Shown here piece by piece: positions 1 to 11,117 of a stretch of 64,000 bases of DNA. A model generated the notes under the pieces. That model did not search any database. It was not told the origin of the DNA and saw only the letters and a list, made by a program, of their open reading frames with translations. This stretch comes from Ignelater luminosus (taxonomy: Eukaryota > Arthropoda > Insecta > Coleoptera > Elateridae), in contig VTPC01000629.1 in assembly GCA_011009095.1 (NCBI GenBank), forward strand, positions 21,738-85,737, read 5' to 3'. How positions within the stretch are numbered: position 1 is the stretch's first letter; the number at the start of each line of letters is the position of its first letter. The position numbers were made by a program, and so were the translations under genes.

Positions 1-1607
1 ACTTTTTAAGGACTACCCTTTTACACATATTTAGCTTTCATGTCTAAAGTTTATTTAAAAACTGAAAATAACAATTTTGGGTATTGCTGAGGTAAAGATT
101 CAATGAAACGAAACTAATTGCGACAGGCGCTCTGTAGAAAACCTGCCTTGGCTTGAATTGCTTGAAAGTAATAGTGATGTTGTAGAATAGGTTGCCTACG
201 CAACTGGCACTTAGCTCTGTCCATTCTCTTTTTTGGGACACTGTACACTTGTACAGGTGCAATAAGTTTTCTTTTGTCTACAAAAACCCAATGTATCATT
301 TCGCTCTAAAATAATTAGGAAAGCAAATAATTGGGCATTTCAGTTACGTTAAATGTTCACTGTTAAATTCGTACGACTGATGAACGAATTCTACACCTGT
401 ATAATGTGCTATATAACCCGCCCTTCAGTTGGGTTTAATTGTAGGAATGAGTATCGTTGCAAAGAATCTTGTAGAATATTTTTTTGTTACTTTGTGTACC
501 ATTATAATTTTTTAAATCGGGTGTAGCCTGGAAAAATTGTGAATGCGATTTCATTAAATAGGTGGTGCCCGCGTGTTCGACACGCATTGCCCGCCCGCCA
601 GCTACGGCCTTGCTGATACTCTATGTATCAAAAAAGTTAATCTAACTAAATTTATACAGTGTCTCTACAAGGTTTATACAACGCCCTACCAAATATTTCT
701 CAGACCAAAACGATGTTACCAAACTTGCCTCTATCTAACAGTGCTCGGTTAAGGTGCTATCGGACGTCAAAGATCTTCAGAATATTCCTAAGTCCATTTT
801 TCATGAAGTGCTTATGAAAGTTTGTGAACTAGTAGACTGTTTCTAGTGGCTGTCGGTAAATACTTTATCTTAACATTGTACATTGTTTTGAAGATATCGA
901 ATAAAAATATTAGAACATCCAATGCTCAGTTTAGATCCGAAGAAACTGAATTTTACTCAAAAACGATGCATTTGCTAAGGAGAAATCGAGCGTAACACTG
1001 TTTGCTAAATATTAATTAATTAATTAAACTCCAAAAGTTGATTAATATCTCCATTAATATTGTTTGTGACAAAATTATACTAAAGTCATAAGTAAAAAAC
1101 CGGTCACCTTAATATATTTTTAAATTATTAAATATCCAGTTTTTTTGCCGGTGAGTAGTATATTATTGCGTTTACTATCGTCTTATAATCAGGATTGCAG
1201 ATGACAGTGGGTATGTCTATACAGTTTTTTGATAAAATTTTTTGTTGTAGCAAAAAACCTTCAACGATTTTTACTGTGTGACTTTACGGCGTGATTCAAA
1301 CTCTGTATCCATTCAGAATAAGTAAATGTTCATGTGAAATTTGTTACAGATATCTCCCAGAATGTTGGGCTAGCATCCTGTAGAATCTGTACCTCTGTTT
1401 CTGCTTCTAATATTCAATTGAATAAACTGAGAAACTGAAAAAGGCTAATTGCAGATGATTGAGGGTGTGCACACTATACCAAAGTAAGATTTCAATAAAG
1501 GCATTAAAAATAACACTATTAAACATCATATCATAATAAGCAAAACGATATTAACAAATATCTGACACTGTAAATGTTTTAGATTAGTATAGAAAATGAA
1601 ATTTTAC
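1..1607. other. AT-rich non-coding stretch
   Basis: No recognisable coding region or RNA gene is seen here. The stretch lies past the last visible exon of the minus-strand kinase gene. That exon ends at a splice donor, so this is probably intron, with further 3' exons outside the window or too short to recognise. Two overlapping minus-strand open frames near 44-299 have no family features and look accidental. Confidence 0.6.
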
Positions 1608-1795
1608 CGGAAGCGCTGACCCTTTTCTTATATGCGTCCCCTTGCACATAAAGAGACTGTTCGACGATGTTTGGTGTTGCCTGGGATAAGGTAACTCGTC
1701 GATTGCGAACTTGAGGAACTGGCGGCGCCGATCCGATTGTTGGTTTGTTGGGAGCGCTTGGACTTGCCATTACTGGTATGACCCTAACCTTCACT
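1608..1795 (-). CDS. HUNK-like kinase, C-terminal tail exon 5
   Basis: This is the last exon seen of the minus-strand kinase gene. It starts after a TTTTGAAG acceptor (AG at 1797-1796) and joins exon 4 in frame, completing an Arg codon. It encodes about 62 residues rich in Pro, Ser, Thr and Val (for example VRVIPVMASPSAPNKP, then PPVPQVRNRR). It ends at a GGTAAAA donor (GT at 1607-1606), so the reading frame should continue in an exon not identified here. The composition matches the preceding tail exons. The tail has no catalytic motif. In this kinase family such long basic, Ser/Pro-rich tails are usually disordered and poorly conserved, so this assignment rests on splice phase and composition. 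Confidence 0.6.
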
Positions 1796-1836
1796 CTTCA
1801 AAAGATAAAAACAATCTATATCAGATATAGACTTAC

Positions 1837-1986
1837 CTGTTCCTCTTCAGCGGTCTTTGATTGGTCTCTTTAGGCACTGTCGCTGGTGCTGTGGTAACAC
1901 GCCTAGTATTAGTTGCTGATTCAGATTTACTTTTTATTTTATTAATCGCACCTGTTCTGGGCGTCACTACGGTTGTTTTAGTCGAT
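1837..1986 (-). CDS. HUNK-like kinase, C-terminal tail exon 4
   Basis: A 150-base exon on the minus strand. The acceptor is ATTTTTAG (AG at 1988-1987) and the donor is a consensus AACAGGTAAGT (GT at 1836-1835). Reading through from exon 3 gives a Lys codon split across the junction, and the frame stays open. The product is a basic Thr/Lys/Arg-rich stretch containing TPRTGAINKI, which resembles TPRTGPIKRV in exon 3. This suggests short degenerate internal repeats in the tail. There is no recognisable domain. The strong donor and matching phase make the exon fairly secure. Confidence 0.7.
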
Positions 1987-2046
1987 CTAAAAATGTATGA
2001 AATAGAAAAAAACATTTAGTAGGTGTTATCCATATTTTTACGATAC

Positions 2047-2909
2047 TTTGGTGATGTTGCTGTTGTTGAACCCTTAACATTTTGCTTAGGCGAAGATTTG
2101 TTGCTACTAGGTGTCAGTTTCTTAGGTAACAAAATCTTTGCTATTCCTTTAGAGCCAATTACATGAACCTCATTTTTTAAAGGTTTAATATTAGACAGAA
2201 TCTGAGGACTTTCGATTTTTGATGCAACTGGCTTAACTTTAACTTTACCCACGGCTGAACGTGGCGCTGCAGCTGACAAGGTTGTTCGTTGCTTAGGACC
2301 TACAGGAGGTATAGTAGCAATTTTATAGGCTCCTTCTGATGGAGGTAGAGAGTCTTGCTTGTAATGATTGATATTCCAACGTACATCTGTTTGATTCTTA
2401 CTTTCCATAGCTAGTTGTAGTCGATTTCTAGTATCAGTTGGTAAGAGAGCCCTTCTAGGTCTTAATCTTTGTTGTATTACTGGATCTGGAGTTCGTGGAG
2501 ATTCTTTCGGTTTTTTTAAACGCGTAGTACCAGCGGTAGTTTGAGGTCGCTGCTCAACTGTAACGACACGCTTTATTGGACCAGTGCGGGGTGTTGTATC
2601 TGCTGATGTCTTTTGTATTTTATTAATTACGGGAGATTTTGCGTGTTCATTACGTTTTTTTAGTCGTAACTTTGTCATCGAAGGTAAAGAATCTTCTCTC
2701 TTTATAGGTGCCTGACTTCGTGGTGTATAATGAGGAATTAAACTTGCAGGAAGCGTCTTTGTAATACCGTCACCATCTAATTGTTGCGCTTGAAGCTTAG
2801 TTGCTAGAATATTGTACATACCAGCAACATCACCTTGAGGTTCATTATTCATAGCATAACGAACCGTAGTCCAATCTAACTGAAGTAAAGTTGCCACTTG
2901 TTTCATAAT
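2047..2909 (-). CDS. HUNK-like kinase, UBA-like segment and basic tail (exon 3)
   Basis: A long minus-strand exon (863 bases) entered through a TTTTCACGTAG acceptor (AG at 2911-2910). The first 40 or so residues (KQVATLLQLDWTTVRYAM through to YNILATKL) have the pattern of the UBA-like or autoinhibitory segment that follows the catalytic domain in AMPK-related kinases. A similar helix-rich segment follows the kinase domain in HUNK. The remaining ~245 residues are a Lys/Arg/Pro/Thr-rich, probably disordered tail. I place the donor at a weak GTATCG site (GT at 2046-2045) because it keeps the frame into exon 4; without splicing the frame would stop about 10 codons later. Neighbouring exons are on the same strand with matching phase. 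Confidence 0.8.
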
Positions 2910-2969
2910 CTACGTGAAAACATTGTATTAAGTGCATGTACCTATATGCGAACTTAATTAAAAACTAAC

Positions 2970-3282
2970 TGAGATTTGCCAGTCTCCATCTAAAGGCTTT
3001 AGAGGATTACATATAATAGTTTTTCTTCCTTTATCAGTAACCCAGGTGTGAAATATAAGTTCGTTTATTGTTATTCTCTTCATGGCGTCCGTAATTAACA
3101 TTCGTGCTATCATTGATTTGAAGTCGGGGGAAACGAGCGACAAGGCTTTACGTTGAACAATCGAGAATCCTTTATTGATTTGAAGCAACAGTTTTTTTCG
3201 GCGTTCTTGCGAGGACAAATTATCATCACGTACAGTAACAAATGGTAACTGGCCGACAACCATACCGTACAAAATAACGCCT
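2970..3282 (-). CDS. HUNK-like kinase, distal half of catalytic C-lobe (exon 2)
   Basis: A minus-strand exon of 313 bases. The acceptor CTTTTTAG (AG at 3284-3283) completes the Leu of the DLWSL-GVILYGM motif of kinase subdomain IX, where the Asp caps the catalytic loop. It continues through GQLPFVTVRD and the helices of subdomains X-XI (FKSMIARMLITDAMKRITI, then HTWV), which end the kinase fold. The invariant Arg of subdomain XI is present in MKRITI. The donor is TCAGTTAGT (GT at 2969-2968), in frame with exon 3. Both junctions are phase-consistent, so this is firmly one gene with the exons on either side. Confidence 0.88.
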
Positions 3283-3325
3283 CTAAAAAGAGTTAAAAAT
3301 AAATAAATAAATAGGGGGAAAGTTA

Positions 3326-5108
<1,783 letters not shown>

Positions 5109-5206
5109 TGGTTACTTGTTACATTTTTATTTTTGATAACCGAAACAAGGTTGCCCACGTTGACTAGTGTTGCCAGCAACAAAGAAAAATGGAGCCCTTT
5201 TTAACA
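5109..5206 (-). repeat. Copia 3' LTR core (TG...CA)
   Basis: A 98-base segment repeated in direct orientation at 8414-8501. On the minus strand it begins TGTTAAAAAGGGCTCC and ends AAGTAACCA. Relative to the other copy it carries about 10 extra bases (AGGTTGCCCA). Weak similarity continues past the core towards 5090, so the true LTR may be longer (possibly to about 5032) and the upstream copy truncated. I could not find a convincing target-site duplication. Confidence 0.7.
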
Positions 5207-5274
5207 CACCCACTCTCCATTTAGATAGCACGTCGAGTTGGCCGAGGCCCCAAGGAGAGCATATCGCAATTAGC

Positions 5275-5756
5275 TCATAGCTTAGTCGCCCCCAACGCCT
5301 TCGTCATCATATCGGCTGTCTGTAGTTCTGTCGGAACGTACTCCACTTTGAGACCACTTTCTTCAATACAATGTCTGATGTAGTGGTATCGGATATCAAT
5401 GTGCTTCGAACGCTTGTGGTGCTCAGTCTCTTTGCTTATTTGTATGGCTTTCCTGTTATCCACAAACAGAGTAACAGAGCCCTCGAACACTTCTAGCCCT
5501 TCTAAAAATGTTCGTAGTCACTGAGCCTCTTGTGCAGCATCTGAAGCGCTCACGTACTCAGCGTCAGCTGTAGATCTTGAAACACATTTCTGCTGCCTCG
5601 AGCTCCATGATACTGCTCCGCCAGACCCGCTGATGGATTTTCTGGTATCAACATCTGCGGCATAGTCAGCATCAGAATAAGTCTGTGGCTCCAGATTTGC
5701 ACCTGAATAACAAATCCTATAGTCGGACGTACCTTTTAGATATTTGAGAATTTTCT
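5275..5756 (-). pseudogene. Copia RNase H domain, broken
   Basis: C-terminal part of the copia polyprotein. Reading from 5756 downward, the frame gives the typical DYADVDTRKS and SRSTADAEY motifs (acidic active-site residues of RNase H), then a TGA at 5520-5518 where the family has a Trp codon, then LFVDNRKAIQISKE and RSKHIDIRYHYIR, ending with TADMMTKAL near 5290. RNase H removes the RNA strand during reverse transcription. Apart from the premature stop, the domain is well preserved, which suggests an insertion that is old but not ancient. Confidence 0.85.
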
Positions 5757-7016
5757 TTACAGCTGTCCAAGTGTCCAGTGCTCCTTTGATGGACTGTCCA
5801 GGAATCTGCTTACTTGAGCCACTGAAAACATTATGTCAGGCCTAGAGATAATGGCCAAAAACATTAGCATACCAACTGCTTGACGATAGGGTACTTCTCC
5901 AGTTGGATTATTTTCTTGTTTTTGAAGAAAAGAATTTGGTTCAGCTGGTACCTTTGCAGATTTGGAGTCTTCCATGTTAAATAATTTTAAAATTCGGGAC
6001 ACATAGAACTGTTGATAAATGAAGATAGTTTTATTTAGTCTATCTCGAATGATTTCTAGACCAACATATTGATTTGGGTCACACACGGTACACTCAAACG
6101 TTCTGTTCATTACGGTTATAAACTGATCAAGAACTTTTGGATCATTTCCCATTAAAAGTCCATCATCAACAAATAAGACTAAAACAAGATCTTCATTTCT
6201 AAATTTGACTTTAAAAACGCTCTTGTCCGAATCTAATTTCTTGACAGAAAATTGTGATAGAAATTTTACAAAAGTTTTGTTTCAGCAGTAAGGAAATTGT
6301 CTCAACCCATAAGCTGTTAAGCTTACAAACTAGGTTTCGTTCTTCAAACCCAGGAGGTTGAGACATGTAAATCTCTTCCTCCAGTATACCAATTAAGAAG
6401 GCAGTTTTTATGTCAAATTGTCTAATCTCTAAATCCCTAACTGCTGCTATTGATAATAGAATGTGAACGGAATCATACCTCACCACTGGATCGTTTTGAA
6501 GTCGATCCCTTCGACTTGGGTGTAGCCCTTAGCACACAAGCGAGCTTCGAATCAAGTTACTCCGTCATTCGGACTTGTTTTAATACGGTAAGCCCACTTA
6601 CTCTTAATAATATTCTTACTTTCAGGTCTTGGTACAAGAGTCCACGTATTATTTGACTTCAGAGCCTGCATTTCTTCTTTCATGGCTTCCTTCCAGGAAT
6701 CTGCATCAGCGCTTGACATGGCTTCCTTAAAAGTGGCAGGTGCGTTCATAACCGCAACACATCCCATATCAAAATCATCAAATCGTCTAGGTTTCATAAT
6801 AGAGGTACGACTTCTTAATCCAATAGTGTCGGCTGCTAAAGATGTTGCACCGTCTTCGCCCATATTTTCTGGAGCGATTTCATTTGCAGGGGCTTTGTGT
6901 GTAAGAGGATCACAAATATCTTCAGTTTCATCTAGAACATTACGAAAAACAGCATACGATTTGAGAAATTCAGGTTTATCGGACTGAACTGATTCATTAA
7001 AGACAACATCCCTCAA
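5757..7016 (-). pseudogene. Copia reverse transcriptase domain, frameshifted
   Basis: The reverse transcriptase region is in at least three frames. The N-terminal part (7016-6552) ends in SWKEAMKEEMQAL and KWAYRIKTSPNDG. The middle (6486-6211) has EIRQFDIKTAFLIG, whose Asp is the first catalytic residue of the palm. The last part (about 6180-5757) opens with LFVDDGLLMGND, which holds the FVDD active-site motif, and continues with YVGLEIIRDR and SRPDIMFSVAQVSRF. The enzyme copies element RNA into DNA. The frames change near 6490-6550 and 6210, and sequence after CKLNSLW is scrambled, so no functional enzyme can be made. Confidence 0.88.
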
Positions 7017-7071
7017 AACTGTAACTGTTTTTTAAATAGGATCATATAATCGATAGTTCGGACTCTCATCC

Positions 7072-7840
7072 TCATAAGTCATAACCAATCAAGATCATTT
7101 TCTGTGATTTTGCTTCAAATTTTGTTCTTAATTTTATCGGAATGTGCATGTACGCCAGAGCATCAAATTTTCTAAGATAGCCCAATTTGGATGGTTTTCC
7201 CTTCCAAAGTTCGTAAGGAGAGACGTTTTTGTTTAACTTTATTGGGATTCTATTTAGAATGTGAACCGCTCTATTGATAGCCTCAGCCAATAGGCTTTCT
7301 GGTAGACCAGAACCCAGTAATATAGACCTAGCTGCCTCAACCGTGTACCGATGGTCACGTTCAATTCGGCCATTTTGTTCTGGCGTGTAAGGTGAGCTTT
7401 TCTCATGCACAATCCCATTCGACTTGAAGTAAAAATCAAACTTTGAATTAATGTACTCAGAACCTTGATCGCTCTTGAATACCTTTAGTTGATTGCCGGT
7501 TTGCTTTTCCAATAGATTTTTAAATTCTAGAAATTTTGCAAAAACGTGACTTTTGTGTTGCACAAAATAGGGTTTTCTGTAGCTTGCGAAATCGTCCTTG
7601 AAAACAACGAAATAGTTTTTGCTCTACCAATACAATGGACAGGCATTTTGCCGCCCAAATCTGAATGAATATATTCTCCGGGCACTTGAGATCAAGAGGG
7701 GTTTGCCGTGAAAGACTTCCTGTGTAGTTTTCCAAACTGACAAACCTCACAAAAAGGTGCATTTTTAAAAGGAGGAATGTTAATAACTCCATCCTGCTCA
7801 AGTTGCTTAATTTTTGAAAAACTCACAAGCCCAAGGCGTT
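7072..7840 (-). pseudogene. Copia integrase with pre-integrase zinc region, broken
   Basis: From 7840 downward the frame gives a GAG-pre-integrase region (HERLG, then CEVCQFGKLH, the CxxC half of the HHCC zinc site), then HSDLGGKMP with the first catalytic Asp. After a frameshift comes FKSDQGSEYINS (second Asp) and SPYTPEQNGRIER, whose Glu fits the third catalytic residue of the DD35E core. The second His of the HHCC site appears lost (LGLVS where families usually have LGHV). Integrase inserts the cDNA into the chromosome. An in-frame stop precedes HERLG, and the frame changes near 7560. Confidence 0.87.
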
Positions 7841-7844
7841 CATG

Positions 7845-8399
7845 CTATAGCATTACTTGATCTTCTGTAGCTGTACTGGCCTGCTCGATTTGCATCGGTC
7901 TAAAATGCATGCTGCGGCGACGATTTGGGAGTACTTCTCCTGAGGCTATAATCTCATTATTTTTGTGAACAGTCACATCGTCCTCCGTGAACGACACTGT
8001 GTGCCCAAGAGCAGCGCTAGCTCCCACTGAGAATAGATTATTATGCATTTCTAGAGCATACAGGGTGTTTGTTAATGTTCGATGCTCCCACTTGCCTTTA
8101 ACCAGGGCCGTTATTGGCACTGTTCCAATCCCAACAGCATAAATGAGCCTATCGTCTCCCATTTGTATTGGAATGTACGCTGCCAGTTGAGAGAACTCTT
8201 GGAACCACGCACGCTGAGAAGTTATGTGCTTAAAAGCTCCACTGTTGGCTAACCAAGTATCTTCGGACACTCGTGCCTCAATGTTTTTCTTCTCTGCTTT
8301 AAGTACAAAATCTAAGCAATGATTCACTTCTGCAGCCAAAGCATGATGAGTACTGAACCCTTGGCGTTTAGTGGTGTCACTATTGGTCGAATCATTCAC
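7845..8399 (-). pseudogene. Copia Gag remnant and aspartic protease, active-site Asp lost
   Basis: An open frame of 184 codons. It begins with a short Gag remnant and contains the protease signature at residues 48-57 as TWLANSGAFKHIT. The family normally has Asp-Ser-Gly here, but this copy reads Asn-Ser-Gly, so the catalytic Asp is missing. Downstream segments (LIYAVGIGTVPI, LTNTLYALEMHNNLFSVG) match the usual flap and following region. The protease would cut the polyprotein. The Gag N-terminal region and zinc knuckle are absent because of a deletion next to the upstream LTR. Confidence 0.85.
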
Positions 8400-8413
8400 A
8401 ATACTTAATTAAG

Positions 8414-8501
8414 TGGTTACTTGTTATATTTTTATTTTTGATAACCGAAACACGTTGACCAGTATTGCCAGCAACAAAGAAAAATGGAGCCCTTTTTAAC
8501 A
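8414..8501 (-). repeat. Copia 5' LTR core (TG...CA), shortened
   Basis: An 88-base direct repeat of 5109-5206, about 10 bases shorter through loss of an AGGTTGCCCA segment. Coding sequence of the protease frame begins only about 15 bases beyond it. A normal element has a primer-binding site and hundreds of bases of gag there. This points to an internal deletion that fused the LTR to late gag. Confidence 0.7.
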
Positions 8502-8529
8502 GTTTACAATATTCCGTAGCACTTTATTC

Positions 8530-8870
8530 TGAAAAGTCTAGACTCTATTAATATGGCACTGTTTAGCATAACTCCAAAGCTGCATACTATACGCCCAGAT
8601 CGGTTTAAAGATCTGTTTATATATTAGTAATTATCTCATGTATTGACATCTGGGCATTTCTCCCTAAAAGCCAATACATCTTGCAATATTTTATATTGAG
8701 TTCTTTCCACCCCTTTTTGATATGAGTCTTCTATCTTAATTTAGTATTTAATGTTATGCCTAGATATTTTGCGGAGTTTGCACAGAGGATAATGCTATCG
8801 TTGATAATTGTTGATGCCGATTTCTTATGGTTTTGTTGGTGAAGTTTCCACGAACTGATTTTTGAAATGT
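8530..8870 (-). pseudogene. Jockey-like non-LTR retrotransposon RT, C-terminal fragment
   Basis: Minus-strand translation with several stops gives the run NSAKYLGITLNTKLR, then KTHIKKGWKELNIKYCKMYW, then LLGRNAQMSIHEII. This is the end of the reverse transcriptase of jockey-type non-LTR retrotransposons, whose usual wording is AKYLG(M/V)TLD...W. At least three in-frame stops are present and no endonuclease or ORF1 was seen, so it is a 3'-part relic. It abuts the upstream LTR of the copia element (about 30 bases away), so the copia element may have inserted into or beside it. Confidence 0.75.
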
Positions 8871-10073
8871 AAGACTATGTTTAGGTAAGTAATTGTAGCT
8901 GGGTTACTAGAGCGATGTAGATAGTATGAGAATTTTTTCTTCGAAACATGGCAGATTATAAGTGGCCTTAAAATGCACGCATTTAATGTAGATTTTTGAG
9001 CATATAGTTTATAACAATATTCTTTAATTCTTTTGGATTAAAAAAAATCTTTCAGTCTATTACCATTTTAAGATCAGAAAGCGGTTGAAGTAGTATGGTA
9101 CTAAATGATGTCAATCAAGTTTAATGAAGATAAGGAAGGTTCCATCAAACTCAATGATCCAATGCCAATACATTGGTCTTTCTGGTATGTCAAAGAGTAT
9201 TCAGTAGCCACTTGGACTGGAAAAACGGCTTTAGAAACATGACATATTCATAACATTAACAACACGTGTTTACATCGCTTGAGATACCAAACCTACCTTC
9301 AAGGTAATTACAAAAATAAAAAAGTAATAAAAGTAACAATTATCTTTAAAGTATTTATCTGTAACAAGCAATTGGAATTAATAAAAAAACAAAATACCAC
9401 ATAAACAAGAAGGAATTAACTGTATCTGCATCTATAGCGTAATTATGTGGCAACTAATTTGTTTGCAAAATAATTCGGGATTCATGACATTTGATGACCC
9501 TATACAAAAACATTCGATGGCAGCAACTTAAACAGGCACTAAAATACAAGTAATGGGGATATTAGTTAAGGCCCATTCTAGAGCAGCGAGAAAATCAAAG
9601 AGGAAATCAAGCTATGTTATAATGAAGGAATGAATCGGTTATGGTTATAGCAAATCTAGTTTTGTTTTGTTATCTGTCTAATCAATTAATCGATGAATAT
9701 GATGGAGGAAGATAATGAGACTTCTACAGTATGTCAAAAACATAGATGTAATGTTTTGGATTAGCTGGATCTTACATAGAAAACCGTGCAAGTGCACCAG
9801 CAATCAGTGGTCTTCTAACATGTTTCACGCTATGAACAGCGCGCCTCAATATTTTGTGATTTCGCTTTAAAATAACTTTTCTTGTAATCTATCATAAAAT
9901 TACCAGGTCGAAAATCCTGGGAATAGGTATATCTATCTTGGCTACTGTTAGATTAACATTGACAGGCTTGCACTTTGCAAGGTGTATTGTAAACTTATCA
10001 TCCAAACTATATTCTTCTTTTATTAATAAGCCAATAAAGAGTAAAATAATTTTGAAATACTCTATTGGAAGTA
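8871..10073. other. AT-rich non-coding stretch
   Basis: I see no gene, RNA or clear repeat between the jockey fragment and the mariner at 10074. The 61-codon minus-strand frame at 9892-10077 has no family features and partly overlaps the transposon end. Confidence 0.55.
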
Positions 10074-11117
10074 ACACATGGGCTGAAAAGTCCCAGGCCT
10101 AACAAAGAAAACACGGTTTTTTTTGTTCAAAATTAGCTTTATTCATCAACGTAATTTCCATCAAGAACAACGCAATCATTCCAGCGCCGCTCTAACAAAA
10201 GTTTTTTCTTTGCCATATGCGGTCGTTTCTTTGCAATTTCGGCCTTCAAACGCTCCAATAACGCTATATAGTATTCACTGTTGATGGTATTTCCCTTCTC
10301 AAGATAGTCGATGAATATTACACCACGCACATCCCAAAATACCTAGGCCATAACCTTTCCAGCCGATTGTTGTGCTTTCGGTCGCTTTGGACGAGGTTCA
10401 CCAGTTGCTGTCCACTCAGATGACGATCGTTTTGATTCCGGAGTGAAGTGATGGATCCATGTTTCATCCATTGTCACATATCGACGCAAAAATTCCGGTT
10501 TGTTACGTTTAGACATGGCCAAACACTGCTCAGAAACATTAACACGTTCTTGTTTTTGGTGAACAGTGAGCAAACGCGGCACCCACTTTGAGCAGAGCTT
10601 TCTCATAGTCAAATGCTCATGCAATATAAAGTCAACACGTTCTTTTGATATCTTTACAATGTCAGCTAACTCACGCAACTTCACTTTTCGATCATCCAAA
10701 ACGATTTTGTGGATTTTTTGATGTTTTCTGGTGTTACCGCCTCATTTGGACGTCTACTGCGTTCTGCATCATCGGTGTTTCTACGACCACGTTTGAAGTC
10801 AGCAAACCAACGTTTTATTGTTGTTTCTGATGGAGCGGAATCCCCATAACACTTTTCAAGCCATTGTTTCGCTTGAACGGTATTTTTTCCCATCAAGAAG
10901 CAGTGTAAAATTAAAACACGAAATTGTTTTTGATCCATTATTTTGAAAATAACAAAAGTAGCGTCACTCTTAGCACAATAACTCACAAAATAATGAATAG
11001 AATATCATGAAATTTTAACAGCTGTCTTTTGAAGGTTAGTACTAACTGAAAAAGCGGTGAATGCAATAGAACTAGCGCCATCTATTTGTTAGGCCTGGGA
11101 CTTTTCAGCCCATGTGT
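10074..11117 (-). mobile_element. Mariner element, internal deletion derivative
   Basis: A 1,044-base element bounded by perfect 33-bp inverted repeats (10074-10106 starting ACACATGGGCTGAAAAGTCC, and 11085-11117) and flanked on both sides by TA (10072-10073 and 11118-11119), the mariner target duplication. Full mariners are close to 1.3 kb, so roughly 250 bases are missing; the break lies in the transposase (see next entry). Perfect ends with a crippled gene suggest it could still be moved in trans by a related transposase. Confidence 0.93.
10139..10938 (-). pseudogene. Mariner transposase, frameshifted and missing catalytic C-terminal part
   Basis: Cut-and-paste transposase of the mariner family. 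The start is MDQKQFRVLILHC at 10938, followed by the helix-turn-helix DNA-binding half (CYGDSAPSETTIKRWF, FKRGRRNTDD). A single-base loss in an A run near 10715 shifts the frame, which resumes with LDDRKVKLRELADIV, WVPRLL and MDETWIHHF (first catalytic Asp). A TAG follows GKVMA near 10345, and then FIDYLEKGNTI and KRPHMAKKK. At that point the sequence jumps straight to RRWNDCVVLDGNYVDE, the normal C-terminus. The skipped piece normally carries the HQDNA and YSPDLAPSD motifs, so the second and third catalytic Asp are gone. Confidence 0.9.

Larger units (their letters stand above)
5109..8501 (-). mobile_element. Decayed Ty1/copia retrotransposon
   Basis: A minus-strand LTR retrotransposon with the copia gene order (protease, integrase, reverse transcriptase, RNase H), which separates it from the gypsy order. 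It lies between two short direct repeats (5109-5206 and 8414-8501), each starting TG and ending CA on the plus strand. A purine-rich tract (minus-strand GGAGAGTGGGTG, next to 5207) sits just inside the downstream repeat, where a polypurine tract belongs. The 5' internal part is missing: almost no leader and most of gag are absent between the upstream repeat and the protease, and no primer-binding site is apparent. Several frameshifts and stops break the polyprotein, so the copy is dead. Confidence 0.85.
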
